Source: Phascolomyces articulosus
Taxonomy: Eukaryota > Mucoromycota > Mucoromycetes > Mucorales > Lichtheimiaceae
NCBI GenBank assembly: GCA_025677815.1
Contig: JAIXMP010000032.1
Span: 124,001 to 188,000, forward strand
DNA length: 64,000 nt
Reading direction: 5' to 3'
In this document: in pieces, positions 23,899-36,536 of the stretch
Numbering within the stretch: the first letter of the stretch is position 1
Layout of the letters: each line of letters begins with the position of its first letter
Translations under genes and position numbers: made by a program
Notes under the pieces: model-generated
Told to the model about the DNA's origin: nothing
The model's input: only the letters and a program-made list of their open reading frames with translations
The model's database searches: none

Positions 23899-24851
23899 CA
23901 CTATTAAGAGAGTTTGGTTTATTCTCTTTCTCTTTTCCATATGAAACAAATCATTCATCTACAGCTCTGTGTTTTTTCGACTATACGAATTACGGATGAG
24001 TTATTAATGAGGATTTGTAAAGCAGAATGCAATGGAACATTTTGCCGAGACAAATGAGCATCAGTGCTATTTTCATCATCGAAAGCCATTTTATTCATAT
24101 ACCATATCGAGTTATGACACGAATACCGATTCGATGGAAGGATCTGGATGGAACTCATTAAACGAAACAAGTCATAGGATAGGCACTGGATAATAAGAAT
24201 TCGAATAGGATTCTCCTATATTATTATATATTTGATTATGTTATTGGAAATAAAAATAGAGTGGGATATGGTTTGGCAATATCATAGACATAACATTTAT
24301 TTGTTAGTCATGTCCAAGGCAACTTAATATAATCCTTCATTTCTTTTCCTTGTAACTACATCTTTCTCATTCTTCATAAATAATTATACTTCTTGGCTAG
24401 TTAAGAGTACATCAGTATGAAAATAAATAATCAATAAAATATTTATGACTTTATTCCATTGAATTTATAATGATTATAAAATTTTATGAAGTGGGTTGTT
24501 ATAGCTTATGGCATCAACTTGATAGAAAAGGAAAGCCGATGAGATAAAATAATTTTTGACAGGCAGCATATATGTTTTTTGTTTACATAGGTAACATGAC
24601 ACGCTTATACTAACAATCACGATAAACAACGTAAATTGTTCAAAATTAATACGTATTATGAAACATACACGTAAGCTAGTATACGTAAACAACAAAATAA
24701 AGATGGGTTTTGAATAATAAAAAATTATCGAGAGGATTCTTATTGTTATTACACCCTGATTAATTAATTATTCAGCAAGCGTCCAAGAAAAATTAATCAG
24801 CATAACGCAATCGAAAATCTTTATGGTAATCGGATTTCCAAAAATAGAATG
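23899..24851. other. intergenic between SNRNP25 and the BAG-domain gene
   Basis: A pair of overlapping antiparallel frames lies at 23955-24180: a minus frame containing FDDENSTDAHLSRQNVPLHS and a plus frame starting at ATG 24033. Neither can be preferred, and the stretch may simply be 3' UTR. The rest is AT-rich spacer. Confidence 0.35.
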
Positions 24852-24971
24852 GAAAATTCGAGTGAACACCAGCAAATCCCAAAATTTACCAACACATACA
24901 GGAAGCTTCTGGCAAAGCTTAACAATGATGAACGTTGACTGCGGGCATGAAATTTTAGAAATGTATAAATA
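24852..24971 (+). promoter_or_regulatory. heat-shock-type elements and TATA box upstream of the BAG-domain gene
   Basis: Inverted GAA/TTC modules occur three times: GAAaaTTC at 24852-24859 (with another GAA just upstream), GAAgcTTCtgGCA at 24902-24914, and GAAatTTTaGAA at 24949-24960. A TATAAATA box follows at 24964-24971, 126 bp before the ATG, and the leader is CAA/ACA-rich as in many fungal heat-shock genes. HSF binds arrays of nGAAn in alternating orientation. The match is visible; heat induction is inferred. Confidence 0.55.
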
Positions 24972-25096
24972 CCAAACCACTTGACAAGGTCCTAATTTTT
25001 TTTTTCATTCAATAACCAACTTTTACTTTTACACACACAAACTTGATTACCATTTACACAAGTTATCAACAAAAACAACCTTTTTTATTGCTCACT

Positions 25097-26599
25097 ATGG
25101 AAATTCACTTGCCTGCTTATCTTTTTAACCAACAACCCCAACAACGACAAGATCCTTTTCACTTGTTGAACGATTTCTCTTCTTTCCATCAACCTCATCA
25201 ACGTACCAGTGCTGCTCCCATGTATTACTTTCCACAACAGCAATCTCAATATGATGATCTTGATCTCATCCTATTTAACGATCAAGTCTCTCGTCGTCAA
25301 CGATCTGCTTATCTTCAAGAACAACAAGAACAAATCCGTCGTCATCAATTGTATCAACAATTACGTCAAAAAGAAGAACAAGAAGCAAGAAGACGTTATC
25401 TTCAAAAAAGACAAGAAGCCGAAGAAGCCATCAAGATCCATTATTTGCAACAACTGATTGAACAAGAAAGACGACAAGATCAACAAAAACAACAACAAGC
25501 CGCAAGATTGCAACAACAAAAAGAACAAGAAAGAATGCGTCAATTGAAACAACAACAACGTCAACAAGAACTTTTGCAACGTCGCCGGCAACAACAAGAA
25601 CAAGAAAAACTACGTCGCCAACGTGAATATATGGCTTATCGTCAACAACAACAAGAACGCCTTCGTCAACAACAGCAAGAAGAAGCTGAAGCTGCATTGT
25701 ATCGTCGTCAATTGTTTGAAGAATTAATCGCTCGTGAACAAAAACGTCCAAGACTTGATCGACAACAACAACAACAACAACATCCTTTGTTTGCATTTTT
25801 ATTTGGTGATGACCAACAAGAAGATGTTGAAATGAATGAACAAGAACAACCCTCGACTACTGATTCTCGATCTATTCCCATTGATGGTCCTGAAGAACAA
25901 CAAGAAGAACCTCAACCTACTGTCCAAATCATTTTGCAACAAAAGGAGGAACAAGAATCTCAATCTGATGAAGAACATGACGAAGAAGAAGAATTAGTTG
26001 CTGCTAATGATGAACAAGAAGAAATGGAAATTGAACAAGAACAAGAACAATCTGATAGTGAATCTTCTCTTGGTTATGCTATTGAATTCCTCTTTGGTGA
26101 CAACGACGAGTCTATGGAACCATCCTCATCAAAACAAGTTAATGAAACTACTGAAGAAGTATGGGAACACGTTTCTGATGCAACCACATCCGATGAAGAA
26201 CAAGAACAAGATGATAACGAAACTGCCACCAAATTTTTACAACTTGAAATGTTGGGTGAACAATTAGCACAACTCAGTGAAAAACAAGCATCAACGATTC
26301 CAAGAACCAAGTTACAATTTGAACATGATCAAGATGATGCCAGTATCAAAAGTGGTGAAGTAACAGCCATTAGCCCCGATAATCGACAATTTCTTGGTTT
26401 GGAAGACGAAGTAATGCGGGTCATGTTACAAATTGATGGTATTGAATCCAATGGAGACAAGTCAATACGAAAAGAACGCAAGGCATTGATTCGTAAAGCT
26501 GAAGCATTATTAGCCAAGATGGATGAACACAAACAACATGAATGGGAACGGATATCAGTGGGTTCATCGGCTGGTTCTACTACTTCATCATCACTATAA
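25097..26599 (+). CDS. BAG-domain protein with long Q/R/E-rich coiled coil
   Basis: A single exon of 500 residues from the ATG at 25097, chosen because upstream in-frame codons lack an ATG. Residues about 75-235 form a nearly uninterrupted charged, Gln-rich helix (repeats such as RRQQQEQEKLRRQ), followed by the hydrophobic motif HPLFAFLFGDDQQ, an acidic Q/E/S-rich linker, a second copy of that motif (GYAIEFLFGDNDES), and at about 415-480 a BAG-like bundle: LEDEVMRVMLQIDGIES and RKERKALIRKAEALLAKMD, matching helices 2-3 with the conserved R-x-x-R-K-x-L/I-V pattern. BAG domains bind the Hsp70 ATPase domain and release nucleotide. The tandem FLFGD motifs flanking the acidic segment resemble short linear docking motifs; partner unknown. 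Upstream heat-shock elements support a chaperone role. The coiled coil is lengthened by CAA/CAG repeats, so length may vary between strains. Confidence 0.75.
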   Translation: MEIHLPAYLFNQQPQQRQDPFHLLNDFSSFHQPHQRTSAAPMYYFPQQQSQYDDLDLILFNDQVSRRQRSAYLQEQQEQIRRHQLYQQLRQKEEQEARRRYLQKRQEAEEAIKIHYLQQLIEQERRQDQQKQQQAARLQQQKEQERMRQLKQQQRQQELLQRRRQQQEQEKLRRQREYMAYRQQQQERLRQQQQEEAEAALYRRQLFEELIAREQKRPRLDRQQQQQQHPLFAFLFGDDQQEDVEMNEQEQPSTTDSRSIPIDGPEEQQEEPQPTVQIILQQKEEQESQSDEEHDEEEELVAANDEQEEMEIEQEQEQSDSESSLGYAIEFLFGDNDESMEPSSSKQVNETTEEVWEHVSDATTSDEEQEQDDNETATKFLQLEMLGEQLAQLSEKQASTIPRTKLQFEHDQDDASIKSGEVTAISPDNRQFLGLEDEVMRVMLQIDGIESNGDKSIRKERKALIRKAEALLAKMDEHKQHEWERISVGSSAGSTTSSSL

Positions 26600-27015
26600 T
26601 CCTATAGATAGTTCTTTACTTATATTCTTTCTTCTTCCATGTAATATAAACATATATATAACCCCATCATAAAATAATAAATTATTATTCCATATCCAAT
26701 TCTTTTTTTTTCAAAGTTGAAATTTATATAAATAAATCAATAATATATAAAAATATAAATAACAGGTCATATACAATTTTTTTTATTGAGTTGTTATGTG
26801 CTAGTGTGTGAATTGAGTGTAGTGTTGTGTGTGTAAAAATGTTTGATGTACAATCTGATTGGTATACATTTGTATAATAAAAAAAATAAAAACTTACAAA
26901 CTATTGAGAAAAAGGGAAAAAAAGAAGTAAAAATAAAAAATAAAAAAAGGAACTTGAGGTTGTGGGGTTTTCTATACATTTTTTTATAATATTTATAAAT
27001 ATGCGATGCCTTAAA
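26600..27015. terminator. convergent 3' ends of the BAG-domain and nucleotidyltransferase genes
   Basis: The 416 bp between two convergent stops are very AT-rich, with AATAAA-like and TATATA signals on both strands. No gene is seen. The poly(A) sites of both genes presumably lie here. Confidence 0.4.
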
Positions 27016-30000
27016 TTAATGTCGCGACTTGGTGTTATTGCTCGACGTGTTATTAGAATTATTAGAATTAGAATTATTATTAGAGTTGTTGTTGTTATGT
27101 TTCTTTCGATGTCGTCCTCCACCATGATGATTCGATGAGGAAGAAGATGCTTTAGGTCGATGTCTACTTCGATGTTTTTGCTGCTGCTGTGGTTGTGATT
27201 GTTGCTGAGAACTCTTTTGATAAGAATTAGAAACTCGCTCTTCTTGATGCTGTTCCTTGATCACATCAGCCATTGTCTTTTTCGTAACAGGTGTTGGATC
27301 ATGCTTAACAGTAGACCACCGTCGACGTCGATTTTGCTGCTGCTGTTGTTTCTGTTGTCTTGCCAATTCTAAGGTAGCTGATGAAGTAGGTGAAATTGAT
27401 GGCCAATCAATACTGGATTGACGAGACATACGTCGATTGGATCCTTTACTACTACTTGCTGCACTACTCCGTCGATGATGAAGGGGAGGTGGTGTCATAC
27501 CACCATTCATACTGATACTATAATCAGTTGACCCTCCCCTTGATCGAGACGATGGTGGTAATGGTGGCTTATTCGAATAACGAGCCAATATACTATCCAC
27601 CGTACGAGTATCACCACCACTGTGGGGTGTCTTTTTATTATTGGTAGGGTGATGTTGTTGAAGTGTATTCACATAAGGAGATGATGTGGGTGGTGGTAGT
27701 GCAATAGTTATGGCAATAGGTGCAGACATGCCAGGCACAGACGCTGCAGCTGTACAACACGTGAGTGGATGACTACTGTGGCGCATATTACGTACTCGGT
27801 ACCCCGATACAACAGAAGAAGGTGGCAAAGATGGAGAGTGATACGGTGAAGACGAAGAGGACGAGGTAGAATTGAAGCAGGGTCGAAATGTCGCTGGTCC
27901 TTCCATATGAATGGGTTGTAAATAAGGAGAAGAAGAAGATGGATGATGATGATTATTGTTGCTTTTGTTGGAAGGAGAAGGTGTTGTCGTAGATATGGAT
28001 GATGGATGGATAAAAATAGTTTCTGGTGATCGATGTCGATCATGTGGATGATGTAATGAAGATGAATCAATGGAAGCGGACGTATTGGTAGAATGTGGAT
28101 GAATAGGTAATACAACAGATGGTAATGGGGCTGGTAAAGAGGAGGGTTGAATTGTTGGATGTGTCATTCGTCTTGCATTGTTATGTGTCATGTGAGGTGG
28201 TGGTTGTAATTGCGATGGTTGTGGAGGTAACATTGAATGAGATAAAGATGAGGATGGATCCGATATCAGTTGTTGTGGTTGTGGTGGTTGTTCTTCAAGT
28301 AAAGACGGATTCGATAAAGATGGTAGTGGTCGAGCTTGTGGTGTAGGTGATAATGTCATGGGAACATATGCTTCGCACACAAGATCAAGAGATGCGCCTG
28401 CTGCTAATAAATGACATGCACGACGAAATTCAACTAATAAACCTTGAACAGAAGCTTGATCTGCCGAATTACCCAAATTCCGTGATACATTGAAAGGCTC
28501 TTCCACACACAAACTGGATTGATTTCGTCCTACATCCCATCCCTTTTCTGCCTTTGTCAAATACTGTCCATGTCGAACAGAGACGACTTGTTCCTCATAA
28601 TCAAATTCGTGGGCATATCGTCTGAAAAATCCAAATAATAATCCTCCTAAACTTTCAAAATTGGCATCACCAAACCCCCGTAATCGATCCACATCCATAC
28701 AAAATGATGATTCATTTTCGTCATTATTCTCGTCGTTATTATTGTTATTAGAATCTTTTTCGTCCGCTAATTGATGTAATACTGGTAAAATCGGTGGTTC
28801 TCGCATTTGTAAAAAGTTAATAACCATACATGTCCAGGTATACGTTGATAAAGTTCCTCCATTGGCTAGATAGATAGATTTATATGTCAAAATCAAATAA
28901 AAAAATTTGGATCCACTTCTCTCCGTGTTATCATCATCATTGTAAATTTCCTGGTTTCTTCTCCTCATATATCCCATGAATCTCGTCTCAATTTACCTGC
29001 ATCATTTAATCGACGTTGTTTGGTCCAATGTTTAATGATCATGATAAATGGTCGTACACGTGGATCAAGTGCAACATAAGTCTTGATCATTTTAGTATTT
29101 TGTAGTGCTAGTGTATTGTTGACGTTAATGTCACATGCTAGTCCGCTAAATGGATGAAAAATAGTTGTTATTGACCAAAATGAAAATTAAGGCACACAGT
29201 CTCCTCTATTAATTCAACCCAATTTCCCAATGACAATATCACATCCTACTAATAATATCATTATTATTAATTATTATGAGAGAATAAGACTTACGATTCT
29301 GGGTCAGATAAACGCACAATGGGAACTTTAGCACGCGGAACACATACCACGTGTTGCATACTACCTGTTAAAAGAGTGGATTTTATTACAATTTTTCAAA
29401 TTTAGTAAAGATGTTCTGCATTAAACCTTGTGCTCCCCCAAAATATAAAATTATAAAATTATAAAAAATAAAACCACTTGCATCGTTTAAACATCTTTGC
29501 CAGTATTCGAACGTTACGCAGACCATTCCAAGGTGTGGTAATACATAAATCAACATCGGATTGGCTAGTACCAAGGTCATTCACTGATGATCTATAAAAA
29601 AAAGAAGTAGTAGTAATCAAATAATAAATAAAAATATTGCTTATTTGGTGAATAGACCCGTAATATATTATAGATCACACAATAATAAATTATTGGTTTT
29701 TTTTTTTTTTTTGCAACTAATTAAATATTATCGTTGACATATAAATATATATTATGTACCCAAATAAATGTACTCGAATATCTTTGTTTGGCCATTCAGT
29801 GTTTAATAATCGTTCAATTTTTCGTACAAGTCCCATACGACGTTCATAACTCTCGCGTGTTGGTAATAGTTCCTAAATTCATTTATGTAGTTGTTATTGT
29901 TAAAAAAAATCATGTATATAAGATTGTAGTACACTAGGTGTTACAATGGATAATTCATATGGTTTTGTTTTCCCTCCCTTTCCCCTTCTCCTTTATAACA

Positions 30001-30503
30001 CATACTTCAAATAAAGAAAGCATTTCAACACTCAAGTTATCTTGATATATTCGATCCAATGTGATGACAGTGGATGCACACGTGGGGGATGACAAGTAAT
30101 AATCCAATGTCACTAATTCCTCTTTTGATTCAGATGATGGATATTGTTGTGTGGTGCAGAATGAATCACACGAATCGGCCGACAAAGTATCTGTATTATG
30201 ACTGAGTGTATCTGAACTATTGTCATTATAATCGTCAGATTGGGGTGGTGATGAAGCTGAACTTGTAGTAGGACAACGTATCATGGTGACATTTTCTTGG
30301 TCTGCTGTTTCTAATAAGACTTGACTTAATTTCTCATGTTCGTTTTCGTTCATGGTCTCGTCGTTCTTGTTATTATTGTTATTGTTGTCATGACTACTAC
30401 TAGAGTTCATTTTGGTGACTATGGTAGCAGTGGTTGTTGTAGTAGTTGATATGTCGGGTATTGTGCCATTGCTTAGACGAGAAGTCAATGGGGATGCCGG
30501 CAT
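27016..30503 (-). CDS. Cid1-family non-canonical poly(A)/poly(U) polymerase
   Basis: Six exons: 30503-30006, 29872-29760, 29591-29478, 29360-29295, 29145-28997 and 28865-27016, giving 929 residues. After a Ser/Thr/Asn-rich N-terminus the catalytic core opens with ERLLNTEWPNKDIRVHLFGSS and the nucleotidyltransferase signature VNDLGTSQSDVDLC (GS-x10-DxD), then AKVPIVRLSDPE and the third catalytic Asp in ACDINVNNTLAL. The PAP-associated domain includes RPFIMIIKHWTKQRRLND, NGGTLSTYTWTCMVINFLQ, and FGGLLFGFF-like GGLLFGFFRRYAHEFDY. The remaining 430 residues are Ser/Pro/His/Gln-rich and disordered, with a basic end. Cid1 and fungal CutA-like enzymes add U or C/U tails to mRNA 3' ends and promote decay. 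The large disordered tail and absence of the Trf4 basic region argue against the TRAMP subunit Trf4. The acceptor of exon 4 (GGTAG before TATG) is my least certain join. Confidence 0.85.
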
Positions 30504-31485
30504 CCTTTTACACAAATGGTATTGGAATGGTGGGAGTGGGGTGGTTATTTTGTTGTGAAGCGTTGTTGCGAGAATAGTAGAAAAAAAAAGGGGGGTGCCA
30601 AAAATATAAAGGGAAAAAAAGAAAGAGCAGTAATAGAGAAAACAGAAGCTTTTTTCTTTCGGGTTTGTAAAAAAAAAAAAACAAAAAAATAATTAGGTTA
30701 CCGAATATTTTTCAGATTTTGACTTGTTTTTATTTTTAAATATCTCGATCTATGTCACTAAAATAGTAGCCTTCAAGGACACAAACACCGTCTATCTTTG
30801 TCGGGATTGGGTCGACTGTGATGAACGTATCAAGTTTATATAAAGAAAATACGATAAACATGTACGATATAGCACGCGTTGAATTATAAAAAAACCGCGC
30901 CTTACTTTTTTAGTTAATCTTTGACGCGCTTATTTTATGTATTTATTTTGAAGAATAAACGTTTATTATATTCAGACTATGCATATTCAAGTAGGCTAAT
31001 TCACATCATAATTCATACATCAAGGATACTCAACTTCGTAGTTTTGATCATTGTCTTTTATAGTTGTAGTATAATGCAATCACTTTATTGGCAGTGTCAA
31101 TTTCAGGAGACAATAATAGCATACTTGGTGTTAAATTAAAAATACTCCTGGTTGTATCATACGCATTGATGGTTACTGCCTGCTATCAGTGTATATATTT
31201 TTTGTCATTCTTCCTTGATTATAAATATACTAGGTAACAATCGCACCTATAAAATGCTACTAAAGAATATAGCACAAGTGATGTGAATTGAAAACAGAAG
31301 AGACAACTCCTCTCCTCGACTCTTATCCTTTTTGTATTTTAATTAAGAGACAATTCAATAGTTACATGATGTGCAAAGAAAAATACAACGAGAATGACTA
31401 AAGAAGAAGGAGAAAGTCTCTTCTCCTTGTGTTGCTTTATACTATGTGCCATTGACTGATATTATTACCATTAACAGCATATTTT
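30504..31485. other. intergenic upstream of the nucleotidyltransferase gene
   Basis: Pyrimidine/purine runs typical of a promoter near 30590-30690, then AT-rich DNA with a small GC-richer patch (30770-30900). No supported gene. Confidence 0.4.
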
Positions 31486-31944
31486 TTAAATCCTGACCTT
31501 GTCCAATATATAATATAGATAGTCTTCAACGTCACCATCGGGATGAAGTGGTATTTTTCTCTCCTTCCCAATAAATTTGCGGCCCCTTCCCTATGGTTTA
31601 TTTCTATCAGCTCTTTAAATGTCAGAATGCCTAAATAAGAGCCTTAATTCGACTATTGAATATAGCCACGAACCAAGATCAAAACAGTGAATCAATTTGA
31701 TCTATTCATTAGGGAATAAAATCATATCTCTACTTACTACTTATTGCTAAGATGTTCTGACAGTAATCACAATGCTGAGAATTCTTACATGAAATTCAAT
31801 ACTGGTCTCAGGGGAAAAGATGATATATGTAACAGCCGCTTGTATCAATGCTTTATAACAGCAGTATGAAGGTGATGGATATCTCGCAACAACTTCATTA
31901 CATACAAGAATATCTTCATAAGAAAACTCAGCGAAGGGAGTCAT
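31486..31944 (-). CDS. hypothetical small two-exon protein or gene remnant
   Basis: Exon 1 (31944-31789) starts at ATG and ends at a GTAAGA donor. Exon 2 (31590-31486) follows a CCATAG acceptor and ends TAA. Both are phase 0, giving 86 residues. Exon 1 encodes FAEFSYEDILVCNEVVARYP and a hydrophobic run ALIQAAVTYIIF. Exon 2 encodes GRKFIGKERKIPLHPDGDVE and a YLYYILDKV end. Composition and phase are gene-like, but an in-frame stop sits three codons before the ATG's upstream Leu, and the product looks like an internal part of a larger protein. No family recognised. A 5'-truncated copy is a fair alternative. Confidence 0.35.
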
Positions 31945-32089
31945 GAAATGCAAAGCGACTTAGCCATCCAAGGTAGTGCAAAAACAATGCATAAGGTAAT
32001 ACAAAATAAAGAAATTAATTTTATTTTTTTCTATTTATTGAAATATTATAATTTAAATGGGATTGGTTGTGTTTAATAAAAATATTATA

Positions 32090-34785
32090 TTACTTTTGTT
32101 CCTCGAATTGCTTTTTTTGTAACAATTGTTTCATTTCATCAATCACTTCAAGTGGTATTTTTTCTTGTAATCCTTTCCAATCCAACTTGTCCATGGGTGA
32201 ATGACCCCATCGATCCATTAAATGGATATTGATATCAGGTTGTTCCAAAAGATATTGAACCATTGCCACACGGCCATGTGCAATGGCCACATCCAAGGCG
32301 CGGGACTCTTCTACAGGATCTTCCCAATTCACTTGCCAACCAGCATCCATACTGATTTGAACAAATTTCATATCACCTTCCGCCACGGCTCTCAGCCATA
32401 ACAATCCCAAATCTCTACGTTCCGTTTCTGCCAAATGAGCCCCTGCAGCACGAAGTATTGTGACTACATTGGCTCGTTTTTCTGCGACTGCAACAAATAA
32501 GGGAGTGTGACCCAATCGATCACGAATATGAATCGAGGCACCATGTAATAATAAAAATTCAATGATTTCTGTATGACCTTCACGACTGGCGACATGCAAT
32601 GGGCTTCTTCCTTCATAGTCCACACAATTGAGATTCACCAAATCATACAATTGTTTGATGCCTTCCAAATCATTACTAATAGCGGCCGAACATAATAAAA
32701 AGGGTAACAAGGCTCTTTCAGCCATCACTTGTTCTTCTGAGGGTATCACGGTTTGTTCTCCATCTCGTTCTTCTGTTAAATCTCCTGATAAACATCCATT
32801 TGTCTTTTTGCCACAAGCTGCTAAAAGATCAATCAAAAGATGGGCTCGATTGTTCATGGCACTGAATTTGGGCTGTTCTGTACGGACCGTTAATTCACCT
32901 CGAATACTTTGGGTCATTAATCGCCGGACAGTGTTTGGATTGGCGGATTTCTTGCCGAGTAAATAGGAGAGTTTGGTCAATGCACATTCAGGTGTCATAT
33001 CAGCACCTGCCACTACACCTATAGCGGCTAATTGTCGTCCAGTAGCGTAAGAATCCGTGACAAGACCTTTACGACATTGTGTACAGTTGACAATAACAAC
33101 ACCCCGATCACATGCTTCTTTGAGTGCTGCTAATAAATCGGGGCGGGCCGGTGCATTGCCTGCGCCATAGGTTTCCAAAACAACCCCTTGAATATGAGGT
33201 GCTAAAAATGCACGTACCGTACTTTCGTTAATACCTGGGAACAATCTTAACGTAGCAACATTACGGTTCAAGGTCTTGTGTGTGCGAAATTTGGTGATTT
33301 GGGTTGGACGGAGTATCAATGGCCATTTGACATCTTTTTTTTAAATCATAAACAAACAAAATAAAAAAAAAAATAAGGTTCAGCTTTGAAAATCGTGGGA
33401 TTTTTTGGGGAAATCAGGAATGATTTTTCCTCCACAACCTACTATCCAAAAAAAAAAAATAAACCCTCATACTTACGAATATCAATGCCTAATTCAACAA
33501 GGGCTGGTAAATTGGGAGAATCAAATGCATCAAAATCTACTGCACTGATTTTGCTTGTTCGGTTGCCTCGGTATAATTTTTGATTGAAATAAAGACACAC
33601 TTCAGGGATCAAGAAGTGGCCTGCAATTGTAAGTGAATCCAATAAGTTATCCACGGCGTCATTTCGTACTTCCGTCAGTGGTACTTGGGACCCAGTAATA
33701 ATAACCGTCTTGCTATTAATTCAGAATTATAAAGGTATTCCTATATGCCATTAGAACCGATGGATACCTATTCGTCACAATAAAAAACATAAGAATTGCG
33801 TATATTTTACCCGAGACTTTCTAATAGAAAACTAAGTGCACTTGCTGTGTAAGCCATAGTGTCGGTTCCGTGAAGTACAATAAACGCGTCAAAGTATTCA
33901 TAATTGGCCTCGATATCACAAGCAATGCGTACCCAATCTAACCATTGAATCCCAATAGTTTAGTACATATTGATAAATTAAAAACCATGATCGATGTATC
34001 TTTTTTGCCTTACCATCCATTGTCATATTACAAGAATCCAATAATGGATCATATTCAAGAATTGAATATCTGTATGTTTCATTTTAGTATATGGCTATAT
34101 TTTTGAATTGTTTCATTTCAATATAAAGTATAATCGTATTTACCTGATTCGTTTACCATATAAACTTACAGGTGTAATCAGACTTGGCATTTCATGAAGA
34201 TCGATCTCTTTCCCAGCGGTGGTACGAACGGTATTGGTAAATGAACCGAAACGCCGCTCTTCTTCAGTCGGAGATGGTGCACGGGAATGCATGGGATCAT
34301 GAAATCGTTCTACTTTGGCAAGTGTCTTTGCAAAATAATTTGGCAGCTGTGTTTTTTACAGAAAACGGGAATTGGTGGATGTTAAAAACAATGAATTATT
34401 AGTAAAGATATTTTTTAAAAAAAAAGAGGTTCAAATATGAATAGTGATCATCATCATGGATTGGATGATCATTTTTTATATTACTTACTGGAACGTAACC
34501 ATGTTCAGTTGTATGTTTCATACCAATTGTACCTCCTGTATAAATGACAAGAACTCGGGAAAAGTCTTTCCAGGTTCCAAAAATAAACGTTAGTTTGATT
34601 ATCTTTTTATTTTCTCTATATGGTCTTTTTCTCCACGTATACATAATCATTTTTTATATAAATTTCTTGAAATGACGTTTCTTTAAAATACCTGGTGCGA
34701 CCATTTCGTTACGATCAGCATGGAGCTGATGTTCAACAGCTGCACTGTTGTAAATGACGCTATGACCATTAGAAGCTGGCTCCAT
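32090..34785 (-). CDS. cytosolic type I L-asparaginase with C-terminal ankyrin repeats
   Basis: Seven exons: 34785-34692, 34565-34489, 34346-34144, 34069-34014, 33937-33811, 33712-33477 and 33333-32090, giving 678 residues. The asparaginase N-domain shows VLVIYTGGTIGM (first catalytic Thr), FIVLHGTDTMAYTASAL (second Thr with the Asp), ITGSQVPLTEVRNDA and VVLETYGAGNAP. The C-domain ends near residue 420. It is followed by at least three ankyrin repeats (NLNCVDYEGRSPLHVASREG, IHIRDRLGHTPLFVAVAEK, INIHLMDRWGHSPMDKLDWK), the same layout as human ASPG and other eukaryotic cytosolic asparaginases. It hydrolyses asparagine to aspartate and ammonia; the mammalian homologue also has lysophospholipase activity, untested here. 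A proline-free Glu/Arg linker separates the two halves. The first exon encodes a short leader with no obvious targeting signal. Confidence 0.92.
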
Positions 34786-36536
34786 TCCGTTCAAAAGAGA
34801 AAAAAAAAAGAAGTTTAGTTTATAAAAGGAAGAAAGAAAGAAAAAAGGATTTTAGGAGGTGAAAAGGTTTATAATAGTTACTATATAAAGGTATTTGCGT
34901 TGGAGCGGTACATTTAAAAGATAGAGAAATCGAACTACTCAGTTTTCTCACGCTATTAGCCATTCAAAACCACTGAAAAAAATTCCTTTTCTTGATTGCA
35001 TGCGGGAATGACCCTTTTTCTTATCTCTTTTTTTTTCTCTTCCTCTTTCACTATGCAAATATTAACATTGAAATATGGTAAATAAAAATATATGTACTTG
35101 TAAAATCAACAGATGATTCACTCTCAAATGTACCAATTATGTCGAGTTTTACCATATTTGAATAAGAAAACAATACTTTTGTCGTTATTATTATAACATC
35201 TTGCTATATACTTTTTTCACTTCAATAGAATAATAAGGAAGAAAAAATATCCTTCTTCATTATCATATGTGGACCATTTGAAAAAAATTGATATATAAAC
35301 GATATTATCGATAGAATATCTTTAGTTCCTATTTTGGTTATAACCCTACTCTTTTTTTACTGATAACAAAATGTCACGTAACTTGAAGAGTGCAAAAACG
35401 TGGGGATAAAATATCAGTCTTGTGAACAAAATAATGCGTAGAACACTAAGATAATTGTCATAATTAAAATAGAATGACTTGTGTCATAGTATCTACCATT
35501 TTTAAGAGTGAAGCTAAATGTTTTTTTATAGTTTATATAAAAAAAAAGGAACAGTTACGGTTACAATGTTCAACTCATAAGATAATACATAGTAAAGTAA
35601 AATGTGTGCTTTTTTATAATAGTTTGAACATAATAATAAAAAATGACGTTATCTGTTATAGATTTTAGATATTTGTTTGGCTTAGGGTATATTTCATTCT
35701 ATTATTATATCGCAACTGATGATATCATAAGATAATATTGTTAATATTTTTTAGTAGTATAAAATCACATATATATATACAATAAAATGGATCCGATCCG
35801 TATACTGTATGATTATTTATGTGGCTATATTCATTGTAGCCTCATATAAAATAATTATTGCAATTACACTTGCACTAATTCATTTCCCTCCCCCAACGCT
35901 CTTTGATCATTTTTTTTAAAAAGAGCACAAATTACCTTTAAAAGCAAATGTCGCGGAACGATAATCATAATAGGCCCTTACTTCACCCTTCTAATATCTA
36001 ATATAAATAAATATTTTTCTAATACCCAATTGTTGTAAAAACACGCAATGTCTCAGATACGATCTAATCATGGTTTATTGAATAATACAGTATTATGTAT
36101 TTTAATAAAGAAAAAAATAACATTAAGTGTACTCAAATTGCTTAAACAACCCCAAGAAAGTTATTATAGTAAAGATTAAACGAACAAAAAAAATAGGCAA
36201 ATTGATATGTTACTTCAAAATTTATGATTTATTATTAGTATGGAAAACTATATATGACCAGCACATACAGCTTCCTTTCAGAACAAAAAGAGGTATTTAT
36301 ATAATTATATAGGTTTAAGTGAGAATGGAACAGAAAAATACTCAAAAGATATATAAGAACAAAAAAGATATATGATAATATGAGTGTTGAACAAAGAGAA
36401 ACAACAAAGAGTAAAAGGAAATGATAAACAGATATGATAACAAAAAAAAAAGCAATGGTTGAAAACTGCAGAAAAAGAAAGAAATTACATGATAGTAATA
36501 ACAAAAAAACCTACAGTTATCAAACTAATATGTTGG
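34786..36536. other. intergenic, AT-rich
   Basis: Promoter side of the asparaginase gene (polypurine run at 34798-34860), then about 1.6 kb of AT-rich spacer. Frames near 35474-35668 and 36127-36312 are short, Lys/Ile/Tyr-rich and have the composition of translated spacer. Nothing else seen. Confidence 0.4.

Noticed and set aside
25209..25796. Lys/Asn-rich and Val/Asp-rich frames overlapping the BAG-domain gene
   Set aside because: Frame-shifted or reverse readings of the CAA/CAG repeat tract.
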